A stretch of 17,193 bases of DNA. Origin: STD2-102 sp964414205 (GTDB taxonomy: Bacteria; Bacillota; Clostridia; Christensenellales; CAG-917). The DNA is taken from NCBI GenBank assembly GCA_964414205.1, contig CAYPVP010000027.1, positions 1 through 17,193 on the forward strand, read 5' to 3'. This document shows positions 1 through 5,849 of the stretch, piece by piece. Every line of letters starts with the position of its first letter. Position 1 is the stretch's first letter. A program made the position numbers and the translations under genes. Below the pieces are notes generated by a model that did not search any database, was not told the origin of the DNA, and was given only the letters and a program-made list of their open reading frames with translations.

Positions 1-42
1 TGTATATTTTAATACTTTATTGTGAAAATGCAAAAAAACAGT

Positions 43-86
43 TTTACAAATTAGTTTCAATATGCTACTATTTTAAAAAATAGTAT
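43..86 (+). promoter_or_regulatory. Promoter with overlapping palindromic operator upstream of the TetR gene
   Basis: A -35-like TTTACA at 43-48 lies 17 bases before a -10-like TACTAT at 66-71. The -10 sits inside a perfect inverted repeat: arm TACTATTTT at 66-74, two-base centre AA, arm AAAATAGTA at 77-85. TetR-family repressors typically bind a palindrome of this size over their own promoter, so autoregulation is the simplest reading. That role is inferred; the palindrome itself is seen directly. It could also serve a divergent gene left of the window. Confidence 0.5.
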
Positions 87-127
87 TGCTAAAAACCAAT
101 GTCGAAAAATCAATTTAGAGGTGATTT

Positions 128-688
128 ATGGAAAATTTGACAAAAAACTATATTTTAGATTCTTTCAATTCTCTTTTGATGGACTACCCACTTGAAAAAA
201 TCACAGTTGAAATGATTATCAAAAAGTGTGGAATTGCAAAATCGACATTCTATCGTTGGTTTTTGGACAAATATGATGTCATGAACTACAACTACAAAAA
301 ATTGGTTGATGATTTGTTTGCAACTTCAAATTGTCACAACTGGAAAGATGTCTATCGACACTTGGTTGTTCGCTCACGCATCAACGCAAAAAGAATTGCC
401 AATGCCTACTCCTATTTGGGAACAAATTGCTATTCATCATTTTTGTATGACTATTCCTATTCTACTGTTGTGGAAAAAGCAACTTTGTTTCGTGGGGAAA
501 ATTTGAGCAAAAGCGAATTGTTGCAACTTTCGTTGTTCTGCTATGGTGTTGTGTGGATAACCTATGATTGGGTTCTTGGAAAACTGCAAATGACTGATGA
601 ACAACTGACTGATGAACTTTTCAACGCAATGCCAAATTCGGTGAAATTTGAATGGAGCGAAGAAGCCTTGCAAGTTGTTGACAAATAA
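128..688 (+). CDS. TetR/AcrR-family transcriptional regulator
   Basis: This 186-residue protein is a one-component cytoplasmic DNA-binding regulator. Residues about 8-50 form the TetR-type helix-turn-helix: a helix containing LEKITVEMIIKKCGIAKSTF, then the hallmark Y-R-W-F and K-Y-D-V-M. Family members bind operators as dimers and release on ligand binding. The C-terminal half (about 70-186) looks like the TetR_C_7/8 type found near DhaS-like regulators in Firmicutes, but the ligand cannot be predicted. The ATG at 128 is preceded by AGAGGTG at the right distance. The length is normal for the family. A 20-bp palindrome overlapping its probable promoter (66-85) is the likely operator. The next gene downstream (GNAT) is 194 bases away, so a shared operon is uncertain and the controlled genes may lie left of the window. 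Confidence 0.88.
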   Translation: MENLTKNYILDSFNSLLMDYPLEKITVEMIIKKCGIAKSTFYRWFLDKYDVMNYNYKKLVDDLFATSNCHNWKDVYRHLVVRSRINAKRIANAYSYLGTNCYSSFLYDYSYSTVVEKATLFRGENLSKSELLQLSLFCYGVVWITYDWVLGKLQMTDEQLTDELFNAMPNSVKFEWSEEALQVVDK

Positions 689-691
689 ACT

Positions 692-709
692 AAAATCACT
701 TTGATTTTT
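692..709 (+). terminator. Weak possible terminator after the TetR gene
   Basis: AAAATCA (692-698), a three-base loop CTT, and TGATTTT (702-708) can form a 7-bp hairpin ending in T residues just after the stop codon. It has only one G-C pair, so it would be weak. Confidence 0.3.
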
Positions 710-882
710 GCACCATCTTTTCATTGTTTTTGAAAAAAAATTCAGATTTACGATGAAATATGGACATAAAAACCATGCTTTTTCATTTTCAAATTTGTCC
801 TAGTTTACTTTCTATATTTTGTAACCATATTTTAAAAAATGTGTTATCATTGCGATACAAAAATATTGGGGCAAAATAAATT

Positions 883-1335
883 ATGTATTTTAGACAAATT
901 GAAGAATCAGATGAACAAAATTTTTATAACTTATGTGCTGAATTTTACAGTTCAAACGCTACAAACAGAGCCTATGACCAACAAATTGCAGAAAAAACAT
1001 TCAAATATCTAATGGCAAAGCATGAAAATCTTTGGGGATTCCTTTTTTTCGATGCTCAAACCAATGTTGCAATCGGCTATTCTTTGCTGACTTCCTATTG
1101 GTGCAATGAAGATGGAGGCAATGTTGTTGTTCTTGATGAACTATATGTCAACCCAGATTTTCAACACAAAGGTGTTGGTTGCAAATTTTTGGAATGGATT
1201 TATGAAAACTTCAAAGAAAAAGCAACAACAATCACTTTGGAAGTGCTGACAACAAACACAAAAGCAAAAAACTTGTATGAAAAGTTGGGCTACAAGGAAG
1301 ACGGCTTTGAAGTTATGTCCAAAAAACTCAACTAG
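883..1335 (+). CDS. GNAT-family N-acetyltransferase
   Basis: This 150-residue protein has the GNAT fold. Motif A is clear: the beta-strand VVVLDELYVNP (about 81-91) is followed by the acetyl-CoA pyrophosphate-binding loop Q94-H-K-G-V-G99. Motif B follows as TLEVLTTNTKAKNLYEKLGY (about 118-137), with the usual Y-E-K-L-G-Y near the C-terminus. Family members move an acetyl group from acetyl-CoA to an amine on a small molecule or protein. The acceptor cannot be told from sequence, although the compact form resembles many stand-alone 'GNAT family' enzymes. Start ATG 883 fits the family's usual beginning, but the ribosome site is poor (GGGGC). A weak promoter may lie at about 804-833 (TTTACT, 18 bases, TATTTT). 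The gene stands alone. Confidence 0.88.
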   Translation: MYFRQIEESDEQNFYNLCAEFYSSNATNRAYDQQIAEKTFKYLMAKHENLWGFLFFDAQTNVAIGYSLLTSYWCNEDGGNVVVLDELYVNPDFQHKGVGCKFLEWIYENFKEKATTITLEVLTTNTKAKNLYEKLGYKEDGFEVMSKKLN

Positions 1336-1366
1336 TTTGACAATCAAAATGCAATGTTGTTGTCAC

Positions 1367-1459
1367 TTCAATCTCTATTGGTTGAAAAGCAAACTTTTCA
1401 AGTTTTGCAATCAAAACACAATTTGCTTGGCATTTCAAACTCTACTTGTTGAAAAGCAA
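1367..1459. repeat. 26-bp imperfect direct repeat, 67-bp spacing
   Basis: Copies at 1367-1392 and 1434-1459 match at 23 of 26 positions and share the end GTTGAAAAGCAA. The first copy also starts a small perfect hairpin: TTGAAAAG (1382-1389), loop CAAA, CTTTTCAA (1394-1401). The hairpin could serve as a weak terminator for the acetyltransferase gene. No function is known. Confidence 0.55.
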
Positions 1460-1572
1460 CCAGCATGACATCAAAGCCGTGGCACAAACAAAACAGAATA
1501 ATATTTATTTTTCAAAACCAATTCGTGTATTAAATTTTGCAAATTGTCCACAATCGAGATTTGAGGTGTATT

Positions 1573-2274
1573 ATGCGAAATTGGAACCCATTTCTCTCAC
1601 TTTTTGTCATGTCAATCACAAGCGTTGTTGCTCTCTTTTTGATTTCAAAACTGCTTGGAAAAAAACAAATTGCGCAACTTGAATTCATTGACTACATCAT
1701 TGGCATTTCAATCGGCTCAATCGCTGCTGAAATGGCAACAGACATCAATGACAAACCAATTGAATACTATTTGCTTGCAATGTTCATTTTTTTTGTTGTT
1801 GACGTTATTTTTTCTTTGCTTAGTCGCAAAAGTCCTTTTTTGAAGCATTTGTTCAAAGGAAGACCTCAAACAGTAATTTATGAAGGAAAAATCAGTTATA
1901 AATCGTTGAAAAAGAACAACATTGACATGAACGACCTCATTGGACTATGCCGAGAAAAAGGTTTTTTTGATTTAAACGACATTGAATATGCCATATTGGA
2001 AAACAACGGAACGCTTTCTGTTTTGCCAAAAACTGAAAAAAGTCCAGCCCAAAAAAGCGATATTGACACAAAAATTGAAAAAGCATCTTTGCCATTCTAC
2101 ATGGTGATTGATGGCAGAATTTCATATTCATCATTGAACGAACTCCAAAAAGACAAAGAGTGGCTTTTGGCTCAACTGAGAATTTCTGATGAAAAAGAGT
2201 TGAAAAACATCATCGTTGCAGTTTATGATGATGACAAGAAACAAATGAATGTGAGCATAAAAGAAAAGGCTTGA
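1573..2274 (+). CDS. DUF421 (YetF/YdfS-like) membrane protein
   Basis: This 233-residue protein has the standard DUF421 layout. Three N-terminal membrane helices (about 8-26, 38-55 and 64-83) are followed by a soluble C-terminal part with the two repeated beta-rich units of the family. The first unit includes the GKISYKSLKKNNIDMNDLIG and FFDLNDIEYAILENNGTLSV segments (about 105-150). The second starts at YMVIDGRISYSSLNEL (about 176-191). The biochemical role of the family is not established; some Bacillus members sit in the spore inner membrane and affect spore heat resistance. I chose ATG 1573 because GAGGTG lies just upstream; a TTG at 1537 has no such site. The FAD-dehydrogenase gene starts 17 bases after the stop, so the two are probably co-transcribed. 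Confidence 0.88.
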   Translation: MRNWNPFLSLFVMSITSVVALFLISKLLGKKQIAQLEFIDYIIGISIGSIAAEMATDINDKPIEYYLLAMFIFFVVDVIFSLLSRKSPFLKHLFKGRPQTVIYEGKISYKSLKKNNIDMNDLIGLCREKGFFDLNDIEYAILENNGTLSVLPKTEKSPAQKSDIDTKIEKASLPFYMVIDGRISYSSLNELQKDKEWLLAQLRISDEKELKNIIVAVYDDDKKQMNVSIKEKA

Positions 2275-2291
2275 TTCAAAAGGAGATTTCA

Positions 2292-3830
2292 ATGAAAAAA
2301 ATTCAAAATTTGGTGCTTAACATCGGTCATACACAAGAAGAATTGATTGAAAAAGCATCAAAAATTGCAAACATTGAAAAACAATCAATCAAAACTTTTC
2401 GCATTGTCAAACGCTCGCTCGATGCACGCAAAAAAAATGAGTTGAAATTTGTCTATTGTGTTGAACTGAGCCAAGAACTTGAACCTGCAAATGAGCCATC
2501 TTTTCCTGTTTTGAAAAAGAAAATTGCAAAATCGCCAGTCATTGTTGGCAGTGGACCTTGTGGGCTTTTTTGTGCCTATTTTTTGGCAAAAGCAGGAGCA
2601 AAGCCAATCATCATTGAAAGAGGCTCATGTGTTGAAAAACGAACACAAAAAGTTGCTAACTTTTTTGAAAATGCAACACTTGACACCGAATGCAACATTC
2701 AATTTGGAGAAGGTGGAGCAGGCACTTTTTCAGATGGAAAACTCAACACTCTGACCAATTCTCCATTGATTCAAGATGTTTTGTCAATTTTTTGCAAACA
2801 TGGAGCGCCCGAAGAAATTTTGTTTTCAAACAAGCCTCACATTGGGACAGACATTTTGAAAACAGTTGTAACATCAATGCGCCATGAAATTGAAAAACTG
2901 GGTGGAACATTTTTCTTTGACACAAAATTTGAAAATTTTTCAACAAAAGATGGACATGTTTTGCAAGTTCAAACAACAAACGGAACTTTTGACTCTGACC
3001 ATTTGATTTTGGCAATAGGTCACAGTTCAAGAGATACATACGAAATGCTCAACTCAAAAAATGTTGCCATGACGCAAAAGAATTTTGCTGTTGGCGTGCG
3101 AATTGAACATCCAAAAAGTTTTGTTGATGAACTTCAATATGGCAACAAGTCGCTTGCAAAAAAACTAGGTAGTGCCGACTATAAACTTGCAACACATGAC
3201 AAATCAGGAAATGGCATTTTTTCATTTTGCATGTGTCCAGGTGGAAAAGTCATTGCAAGTTCTTCGGAAGAAGGAATGGTTGTTACCAACGGAATGAGTT
3301 TGCATGCTCGCAATGATGCAAATTCAAACAGTGCAATTCTTTGTTCAGTTGGCGAAAAAGATTTTGGTGGAACTGGAACTTTTGATGGAATGAACTTTCA
3401 ACGAAAACTTGAACGCCTCGCCTTTGAAGCAGGTGGAAAAAACTTCTGTGCTCCAATTCAACTTTTGGGTGATTTTGGCACAAACAGGACTTCATCTCCT
3501 AAAAATGTCGCTCCAACCTATCCAATCGGCACACAAGTGTTTCCACTCCACAAAATTCTTGGAGAAAAAATCACACAGTCAATGTTGGAAGGCTTTGAAA
3601 ATTTTGACAAAAAAATGCGTGGTTTCAAAATGCCGACAGCCGTTCTCACAGCAGTTGAAACACGAACTTCTGCTCCTTTGCGAATTTTGAGAAATGAAAA
3701 CTATCATTCCATTTCTGTTGAAGGATTGATGCCTGTGGGTGAGGGTTGTGGCTATGCAGGTGGAATCACAAGTGCAAGTGTTGACGGAATCAATTGTGCT
3801 TTGAAATTGATTGAACAACTCAATGCCTAA
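2292..3830 (+). CDS. COG2509-type FAD-dependent dehydrogenase
   Basis: This 512-residue flavoprotein belongs to the broadly conserved but poorly characterised COG2509 NAD(P)/FAD-dependent oxidoreductases. The N-terminal ~80 residues form the short alpha/beta domain seen in this family. The Rossmann dinucleotide-binding loop is VIVGSGPCG (83-91), ending in the acidic I-E-R at 108-110. The family signature QFGEGGAGTFSDGKL lies at 137-151. Near the C-terminus the second FAD contact appears as MPVGEGCGYAGGITSASVDG (about 482-501). The substrate is unknown. The fold is related to GG-reductase/HI0933-type enzymes. The ATG at 2292 is preceded by AAAAGGAG; an in-frame TTG at 2271 overlaps the upstream stop and is less likely. 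It forms a two-gene unit with the DUF421 gene. The length is normal and nothing looks broken. Confidence 0.88.
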   Translation: MKKIQNLVLNIGHTQEELIEKASKIANIEKQSIKTFRIVKRSLDARKKNELKFVYCVELSQELEPANEPSFPVLKKKIAKSPVIVGSGPCGLFCAYFLAKAGAKPIIIERGSCVEKRTQKVANFFENATLDTECNIQFGEGGAGTFSDGKLNTLTNSPLIQDVLSIFCKHGAPEEILFSNKPHIGTDILKTVVTSMRHEIEKLGGTFFFDTKFENFSTKDGHVLQVQTTNGTFDSDHLILAIGHSSRDTYEMLNSKNVAMTQKNFAVGVRIEHPKSFVDELQYGNKSLAKKLGSADYKLATHDKSGNGIFSFCMCPGGKVIASSSEEGMVVTNGMSLHARNDANSNSAILCSVGEKDFGGTGTFDGMNFQRKLERLAFEAGGKNFCAPIQLLGDFGTNRTSSPKNVAPTYPIGTQVFPLHKILGEKITQSMLEGFENFDKKMRGFKMPTAVLTAVETRTSAPLRILRNENYHSISVEGLMPVGEGCGYAGGITSASVDGINCALKLIEQLNA

Positions 3831-3885
3831 CTGACTTATTTTGTAAGAAATAAATTGCACATTCAAACAGTCTTACATTTTTGAA

Positions 3886-4006
3886 ATTGCTTGCATATTG
3901 AAAAACTGGCTTGAAATATTAAAAACTAACTTAGTAAATTAAGATGCTGAGTTGGCATATTGAAAAGTTGAATTAACACATCAAAACTAAATTAACATAT
4001 TAAAAA
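3886..4006. repeat. Degenerate array of ~20-bp A-rich units
   Basis: About six consecutive units of 19-22 bases can be aligned at 3886-3904, 3905-3924, 3925-3944, 3945-3966, 3967-3986 and 3987-4006. They follow a loose pattern of a CT/GTTG start, TTAACATATT or TTGAAATATT in the middle, and an AAAA end. The clearest unit is CTAAATTAACATATTAAAAA (3987-4006). The units are diverged, so this is a decayed tandem repeat and not a CRISPR array. Confidence 0.5.
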
Positions 4007-4065
4007 CTATTTTTATTTATATAAAATAAATGAGCAAATTTAAAACTATTTTTATTTATATAAAA
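4003..4065. repeat. Perfect 24-bp direct repeat, 39-bp period
   Basis: Identical 24-base copies occur at 4003-4026 and 4042-4065, beginning AAAACTATTTTTATTT and ending ATATAAAA. They are separated by 15 bases. The second copy runs into the terminator stem that follows. A recent local duplication explains the identity. Confidence 0.85.
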
Positions 4066-4095
4066 AGAAAGCAAAATATTTTTTGCTTTCTTTTT
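4062..4095. terminator. Strong bidirectional intrinsic terminator
   Basis: A perfect 15-bp stem pairs AAAAAGAAAGCAAAA (4062-4076) with TTTTGCTTTCTTTTT (4081-4095) around the loop TATT. The A-tract on one side and T-tract on the other give a U-rich 3' end in either direction. It suits the convergent genes: the FAD-dehydrogenase gene from the left and the FTR-like gene from the right. Confidence 0.85.
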
Positions 4096-4161
4096 GATTG
4101 GTTTTTTGTCAATTTGTTTGCTCGTTTTCAGTTTGCTTGCTTGTTGTCAATTTGTTTGTTG

Positions 4162-4356
4162 TCAGTTTGTTTGTTCGTCTTCAATTTTGACAAAAAGATT
4201 GCACTTGCATTTGCCTGTTTGCACAAATTCATCGCAAGGACAGAGAGTTGTGTCATCTTTGTTGACACGGCATGGACAATGTCCATCTTTTTTTTGCACA
4301 CCTTTAATTATGAGATTTACATATTCTTGGTCAGGATTGAGTCGATAGCCTTTCAT
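4162..4356 (-). CDS. Small ferredoxin-thioredoxin reductase catalytic-chain-like protein
   Basis: This 64-residue protein has three paired-cysteine motifs: C27-P-C29, C39-P-C41 and C50-K-C52. The order matches the CPC...CPC...CHC signature of the ferredoxin-thioredoxin reductase catalytic subunit, which holds a [4Fe-4S] cluster beside a redox-active disulfide. The last spacing (8 residues) equals the classical one. The first is only 9 residues, where plant/cyanobacterial enzymes have 16, and the protein is much shorter. Short FTR-like proteins of this kind occur in anaerobic Clostridia and related groups; their partners are mostly unknown. The ATG at 4356 has an ideal GGAGG four bases upstream. 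A promoter candidate lies just before it. Redox function is inferred from the cysteines only. An overlapping plus-strand open frame is Phe/Cys-rich and lacks a ribosome site. Confidence 0.8.
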   Translation of the reverse strand: MKGYRLNPDQEYVNLIIKGVQKKDGHCPCRVNKDDTTLCPCDEFVQTGKCKCNLFVKIEDEQTN

Positions 4357-4694
4357 TTTGCCTCCAAAATTCTTTTATTTTTCCCATTTAGTATGGGCAT
4401 TTTCAAAACAACTTTCAATCTCTCACTTGAAAAATTTTAGTTTTCAAATTTGATTGAAACAATGCACAACTTTTTTAGACAATTTGTTGATTCAAATTCA
4501 TTTTTTTTCATCAACATAATTTATTAGTTTTTTCAACAAACACAAATTTTTGATTGTTATTTTTGTATTTTACATTTGCAAAGTGAAATTTTGTTTCTTT
4601 TTTTCACATTTTGTTTTTTTGCAAACTTTTTCAATTTTTTTTGCACACTAAATTTGATTTCATTTTTGTATGCTTTGGTTCATCAATTTTCAAT
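4357..4694. other. T-rich intergenic stretch, no gene
   Basis: The sequence is a run of T-tracts on the plus strand (A-rich in the sense of the flanking minus-strand genes). Apart from the FTR-like promoter near its left end and the stop-codon hairpin at its right end, I see no coding sequence, RNA gene or clear repeat. It separates the FTR-like gene from the sigma/anti-sigma pair, so these are probably separate transcription units. Confidence 0.6.
4390..4418 (-). promoter_or_regulatory. Promoter of the FTR-like gene
   Basis: On the minus strand TTGAAA (4418-4413) is followed after 17 bases by CATACT (4395-4390). The start point would be near 4383, giving a leader of about 27 bases that includes GGAGG. 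A small inverted repeat, CCCAT (4383-4387) with ATGGG (4393-4397), overlaps the -10 and start point and could bind a regulator. Confidence 0.5.
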
Positions 4695-4711
4695 CTACAT
4701 GTAGGTTGAAA
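4688..4711 (-). other. Hairpin overlapping the stop codon of the anti-sigma-like gene
   Basis: TTTCAATCTA (4688-4697) can pair with TAGGTTGAAA (4702-4711) around CATG, with one G-T wobble in the RNA. The stop codon TAG (4697-4695) is inside the stem. There is no T-tract after it in the minus direction, so it is not a standard intrinsic terminator. It may protect the 3' end or affect termination of translation. Confidence 0.4.
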
Positions 4712-4922
4712 TCAAATGTCCTGCCAAAAAAATCAAAATTGCAATCAACATCAAACTTATGCCAGCAAGAAAAATTTTGACTTGACCTTCCCAATATTTT
4801 TGTTCCAAACTTGGGCGTGTCAATTTTTTGATTGGTGCTTTTTTTGTCTTTTCCAAAACATCAGGAACCACGGAGTCAAATGCGTTTTGTATGTCTTTTT
4901 TCAAATTGTGTTTTTTCATCAT
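4695..4922 (-). CDS. Single-pass membrane protein, putative minimal anti-sigma factor
   Basis: This 75-residue protein has a charged, mostly helical N-terminal part (1-48) and one strongly hydrophobic helix (about 49-73). Only two or three residues follow the helix. It overlaps the ECF sigma gene by the ATGA junction (start ATG 4922-4920, sigma stop TGA 4921-4919), which implies translational coupling. GGAGG at 4931-4927 serves it; a second ATG at 4919 has better spacing. The start KKDIQNAFDSVVPDVLEKTK resembles the N-terminus of clostridial membrane proteins encoded next to ECF sigma factors, whose cytoplasmic segment binds sigma. The large extracellular domain usual in those proteins is missing here. 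The function is inferred from position, topology and that resemblance; there is no catalytic motif. Confidence 0.65.
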   Translation of the reverse strand: MMKKHNLKKDIQNAFDSVVPDVLEKTKKAPIKKLTRPSLEQKYWEGQVKIFLAGISLMLIAILIFLAGHLISTYM

Positions 4923-5455
4923 TTATCCTCCTTTTCAAGTTCTTTTTTCAGTTTTAGAATTGCATTTCGATAGGTCCACAGCACCGTTCCCAAAGGTTTT
5001 TCAAGCATGTCAGCAATTTCTCGATGTTTAAAGCCAGAAACAACATACAAAAGCACAATTTGCTGTTCCGTTTCATTCAAAACACTTTGCATTGTTTTGA
5101 GCAATGGGCTTTCCGTTGAACTTTTGATTGAATAGTCTCCAAGCAAATTTTCTGAACCATCTGAAAAATCGCTTGTTAATTCTCGACTCTGTTTGTTGAT
5201 TTCATTCAATGTCAAATTTCGAGCAATTGTGAAAATCCAAGCAAGAGGATTTGTCCCTCGATGATAACTATCTACATTTTGTCTAACTTTGATGTAGGTG
5301 TTTTGCATGAGGTCTTCGGCTGAATGATAGTTTTTGCAAAATGAAAATATGAACGAAAAAACGGGTCTTTTGGTTTCGTTATAAATTTTTTCAAAAGCCT
5401 GTTCATCACCATCTTGAAGCAGAGCCATTTGGTAATCTAGTTCATATTTGTCCAT
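4919..5455 (-). CDS. ECF-type RNA polymerase sigma factor
   Basis: This 178-residue protein has the two-domain architecture of extracytoplasmic-function sigma-70 factors. Region 2 spans about 14-90, including the core-binding AFEKIYNETKRPVFSFIF part and the promoter-melting segment SAEDLMQNTYIKVRQNVDSY ... NPLAWIFTIARNLTLNEI. Region 4 spans about 122-175, with the helix-turn-helix HREIADMLEKPLGTVLWTYR at 144-163 that reads the -35 element. Regions 1 and 3 are absent, as expected. It guides RNA polymerase to a small stress or envelope regulon; the targets are unknown. It overlaps a single-helix membrane protein gene by four bases, the usual sigma/anti-sigma arrangement. There is no Shine-Dalgarno before ATG 5455, and a good promoter ends six bases before it, so the mRNA may be leaderless. 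Confidence 0.9.
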   Translation of the reverse strand: MDKYELDYQMALLQDGDEQAFEKIYNETKRPVFSFIFSFCKNYHSAEDLMQNTYIKVRQNVDSYHRGTNPLAWIFTIARNLTLNEINKQSRELTSDFSDGSENLLGDYSIKSSTESPLLKTMQSVLNETEQQIVLLYVVSGFKHREIADMLEKPLGTVLWTYRNAILKLKKELEKEDK

Positions 5456-5461
5456 AGCAAT

Positions 5462-5490
5462 ATTTTAGCATAATTTAGCGTTTTGTTCAA
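5462..5490 (-). promoter_or_regulatory. Sigma-factor gene promoter predicting a leaderless mRNA
   Basis: On the minus strand TTGAAC (5490-5485), 17 bases and TAAAAT (5467-5462) form a good housekeeping-type promoter. Only six bases (5461-5456) separate the -10 element from the ATG at 5455, so transcription would begin at the A of the start codon. No ribosome site lies upstream, which agrees. Confidence 0.55.
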
Positions 5491-5552
5491 TAGAAATGTC
5501 TTTTTCAAAAATGCCATCCAATCAAATTATGCCCAATTTCCTTTTTTACAAT

Positions 5553-5715
5553 TTGCAACTTACAATTTTTTGCCAATCAGTCAAATTCTAAATTGCTTGC
5601 ATCTTTTAAAAACTTTTTGTCACTTTTATGTCAATCATTACAATTCAATTTCCGTCCGTTTTGCACTTCATTTTTTGTCAAAACCGTTGCAACTTGCAAT
5701 TTTTTGCCAATCAGT
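5553..5715. repeat. 29-bp direct repeat at 134-bp spacing
   Basis: Copies at 5553-5581 and 5687-5715 differ at one base (A5562/G5696). Both read TTGCAACTT, then A or G, then CAATTTTTTGCCAATCAGT. Weaker likeness continues for perhaps 60-70 bases past each copy (an AAATT-rich stretch, CATCTTTTAAA versus CACCTTAAA, and a shared TCAAT), so a unit of about 100 bases was probably duplicated and then diverged. Confidence 0.75.
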
Positions 5716-5792
5716 GAAAATTCAAATTTTTTACACCTTAAAGGCTTTTTCTTGCATTTGCACATCAATTTTTTTCTATCGTTTTTTGGTGC

Positions 5793-5820
5793 AAAAAGTC
5801 TGCTTTTGCAAGCAGACTTT
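5793..5820 (-). terminator. Intrinsic terminator of the leuS-serS operon
   Basis: An 11-bp stem pairs AAAGTCTGCTT (5795-5805) with AAGCAGACTTT (5810-5820) around a four-base loop. Read on the minus strand it is followed by a TTTTT run (the A residues at 5793-5797). It lies about 30 bases past the serS stop. Confidence 0.82.
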
Positions 5821-5849
5821 CAAAACACATTTTTGAGATTTTGTTGGTG

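Larger units (their letters stand above)
3831..4161. other. Intergenic region with repeats and terminator, no gene
   Basis: This convergent gap lies between the FAD-dehydrogenase gene (+) and the FTR-like gene (-). It holds a possible weak stem (TGTAAGA 3842-3848 with TCTTACA 3871-3877, then TTTTT), a degenerate array of ~20-bp units, a perfect 24-bp direct repeat and a strong bidirectional terminator stem, listed separately. I see no credible coding sequence. Confidence 0.7.
5456..5849. other. Intergenic region with a partial duplication, no gene
   Basis: This gap between serS and the sigma gene, both minus strand, holds the sigma promoter at one end and the serS terminator at the other. 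Between them is a diverged duplication whose best part is the 29-bp repeat listed separately. Long plus-strand frames here are Phe-rich, start only with TTG and have no ribosome site, so I do not call a gene. Confidence 0.65.

Noticed and set aside
1..127. Partial gene at the left edge
   Set aside because: Stops occur in all frames; only the promoter and palindrome are supported.
3886..4065. Repeats considered as a CRISPR array
   Set aside because: Units are contiguous or diverged, with no constant repeat plus unique spacers of regular length and no cas genes.
4030..4440. Plus-strand 136-codon open frame
   Set aside because: Phe/Cys-rich, no ribosome site, contains the terminator stem and the complement of the FTR-like gene, which has an ideal GGAGG and a clear cysteine pattern.
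5483..5836. Plus-strand 117-codon frame in the serS-sigma gap
   Set aside because: Starts with TTG without a ribosome site, crosses the sigma promoter, the repeats and the serS terminator, and has no family-like pattern.
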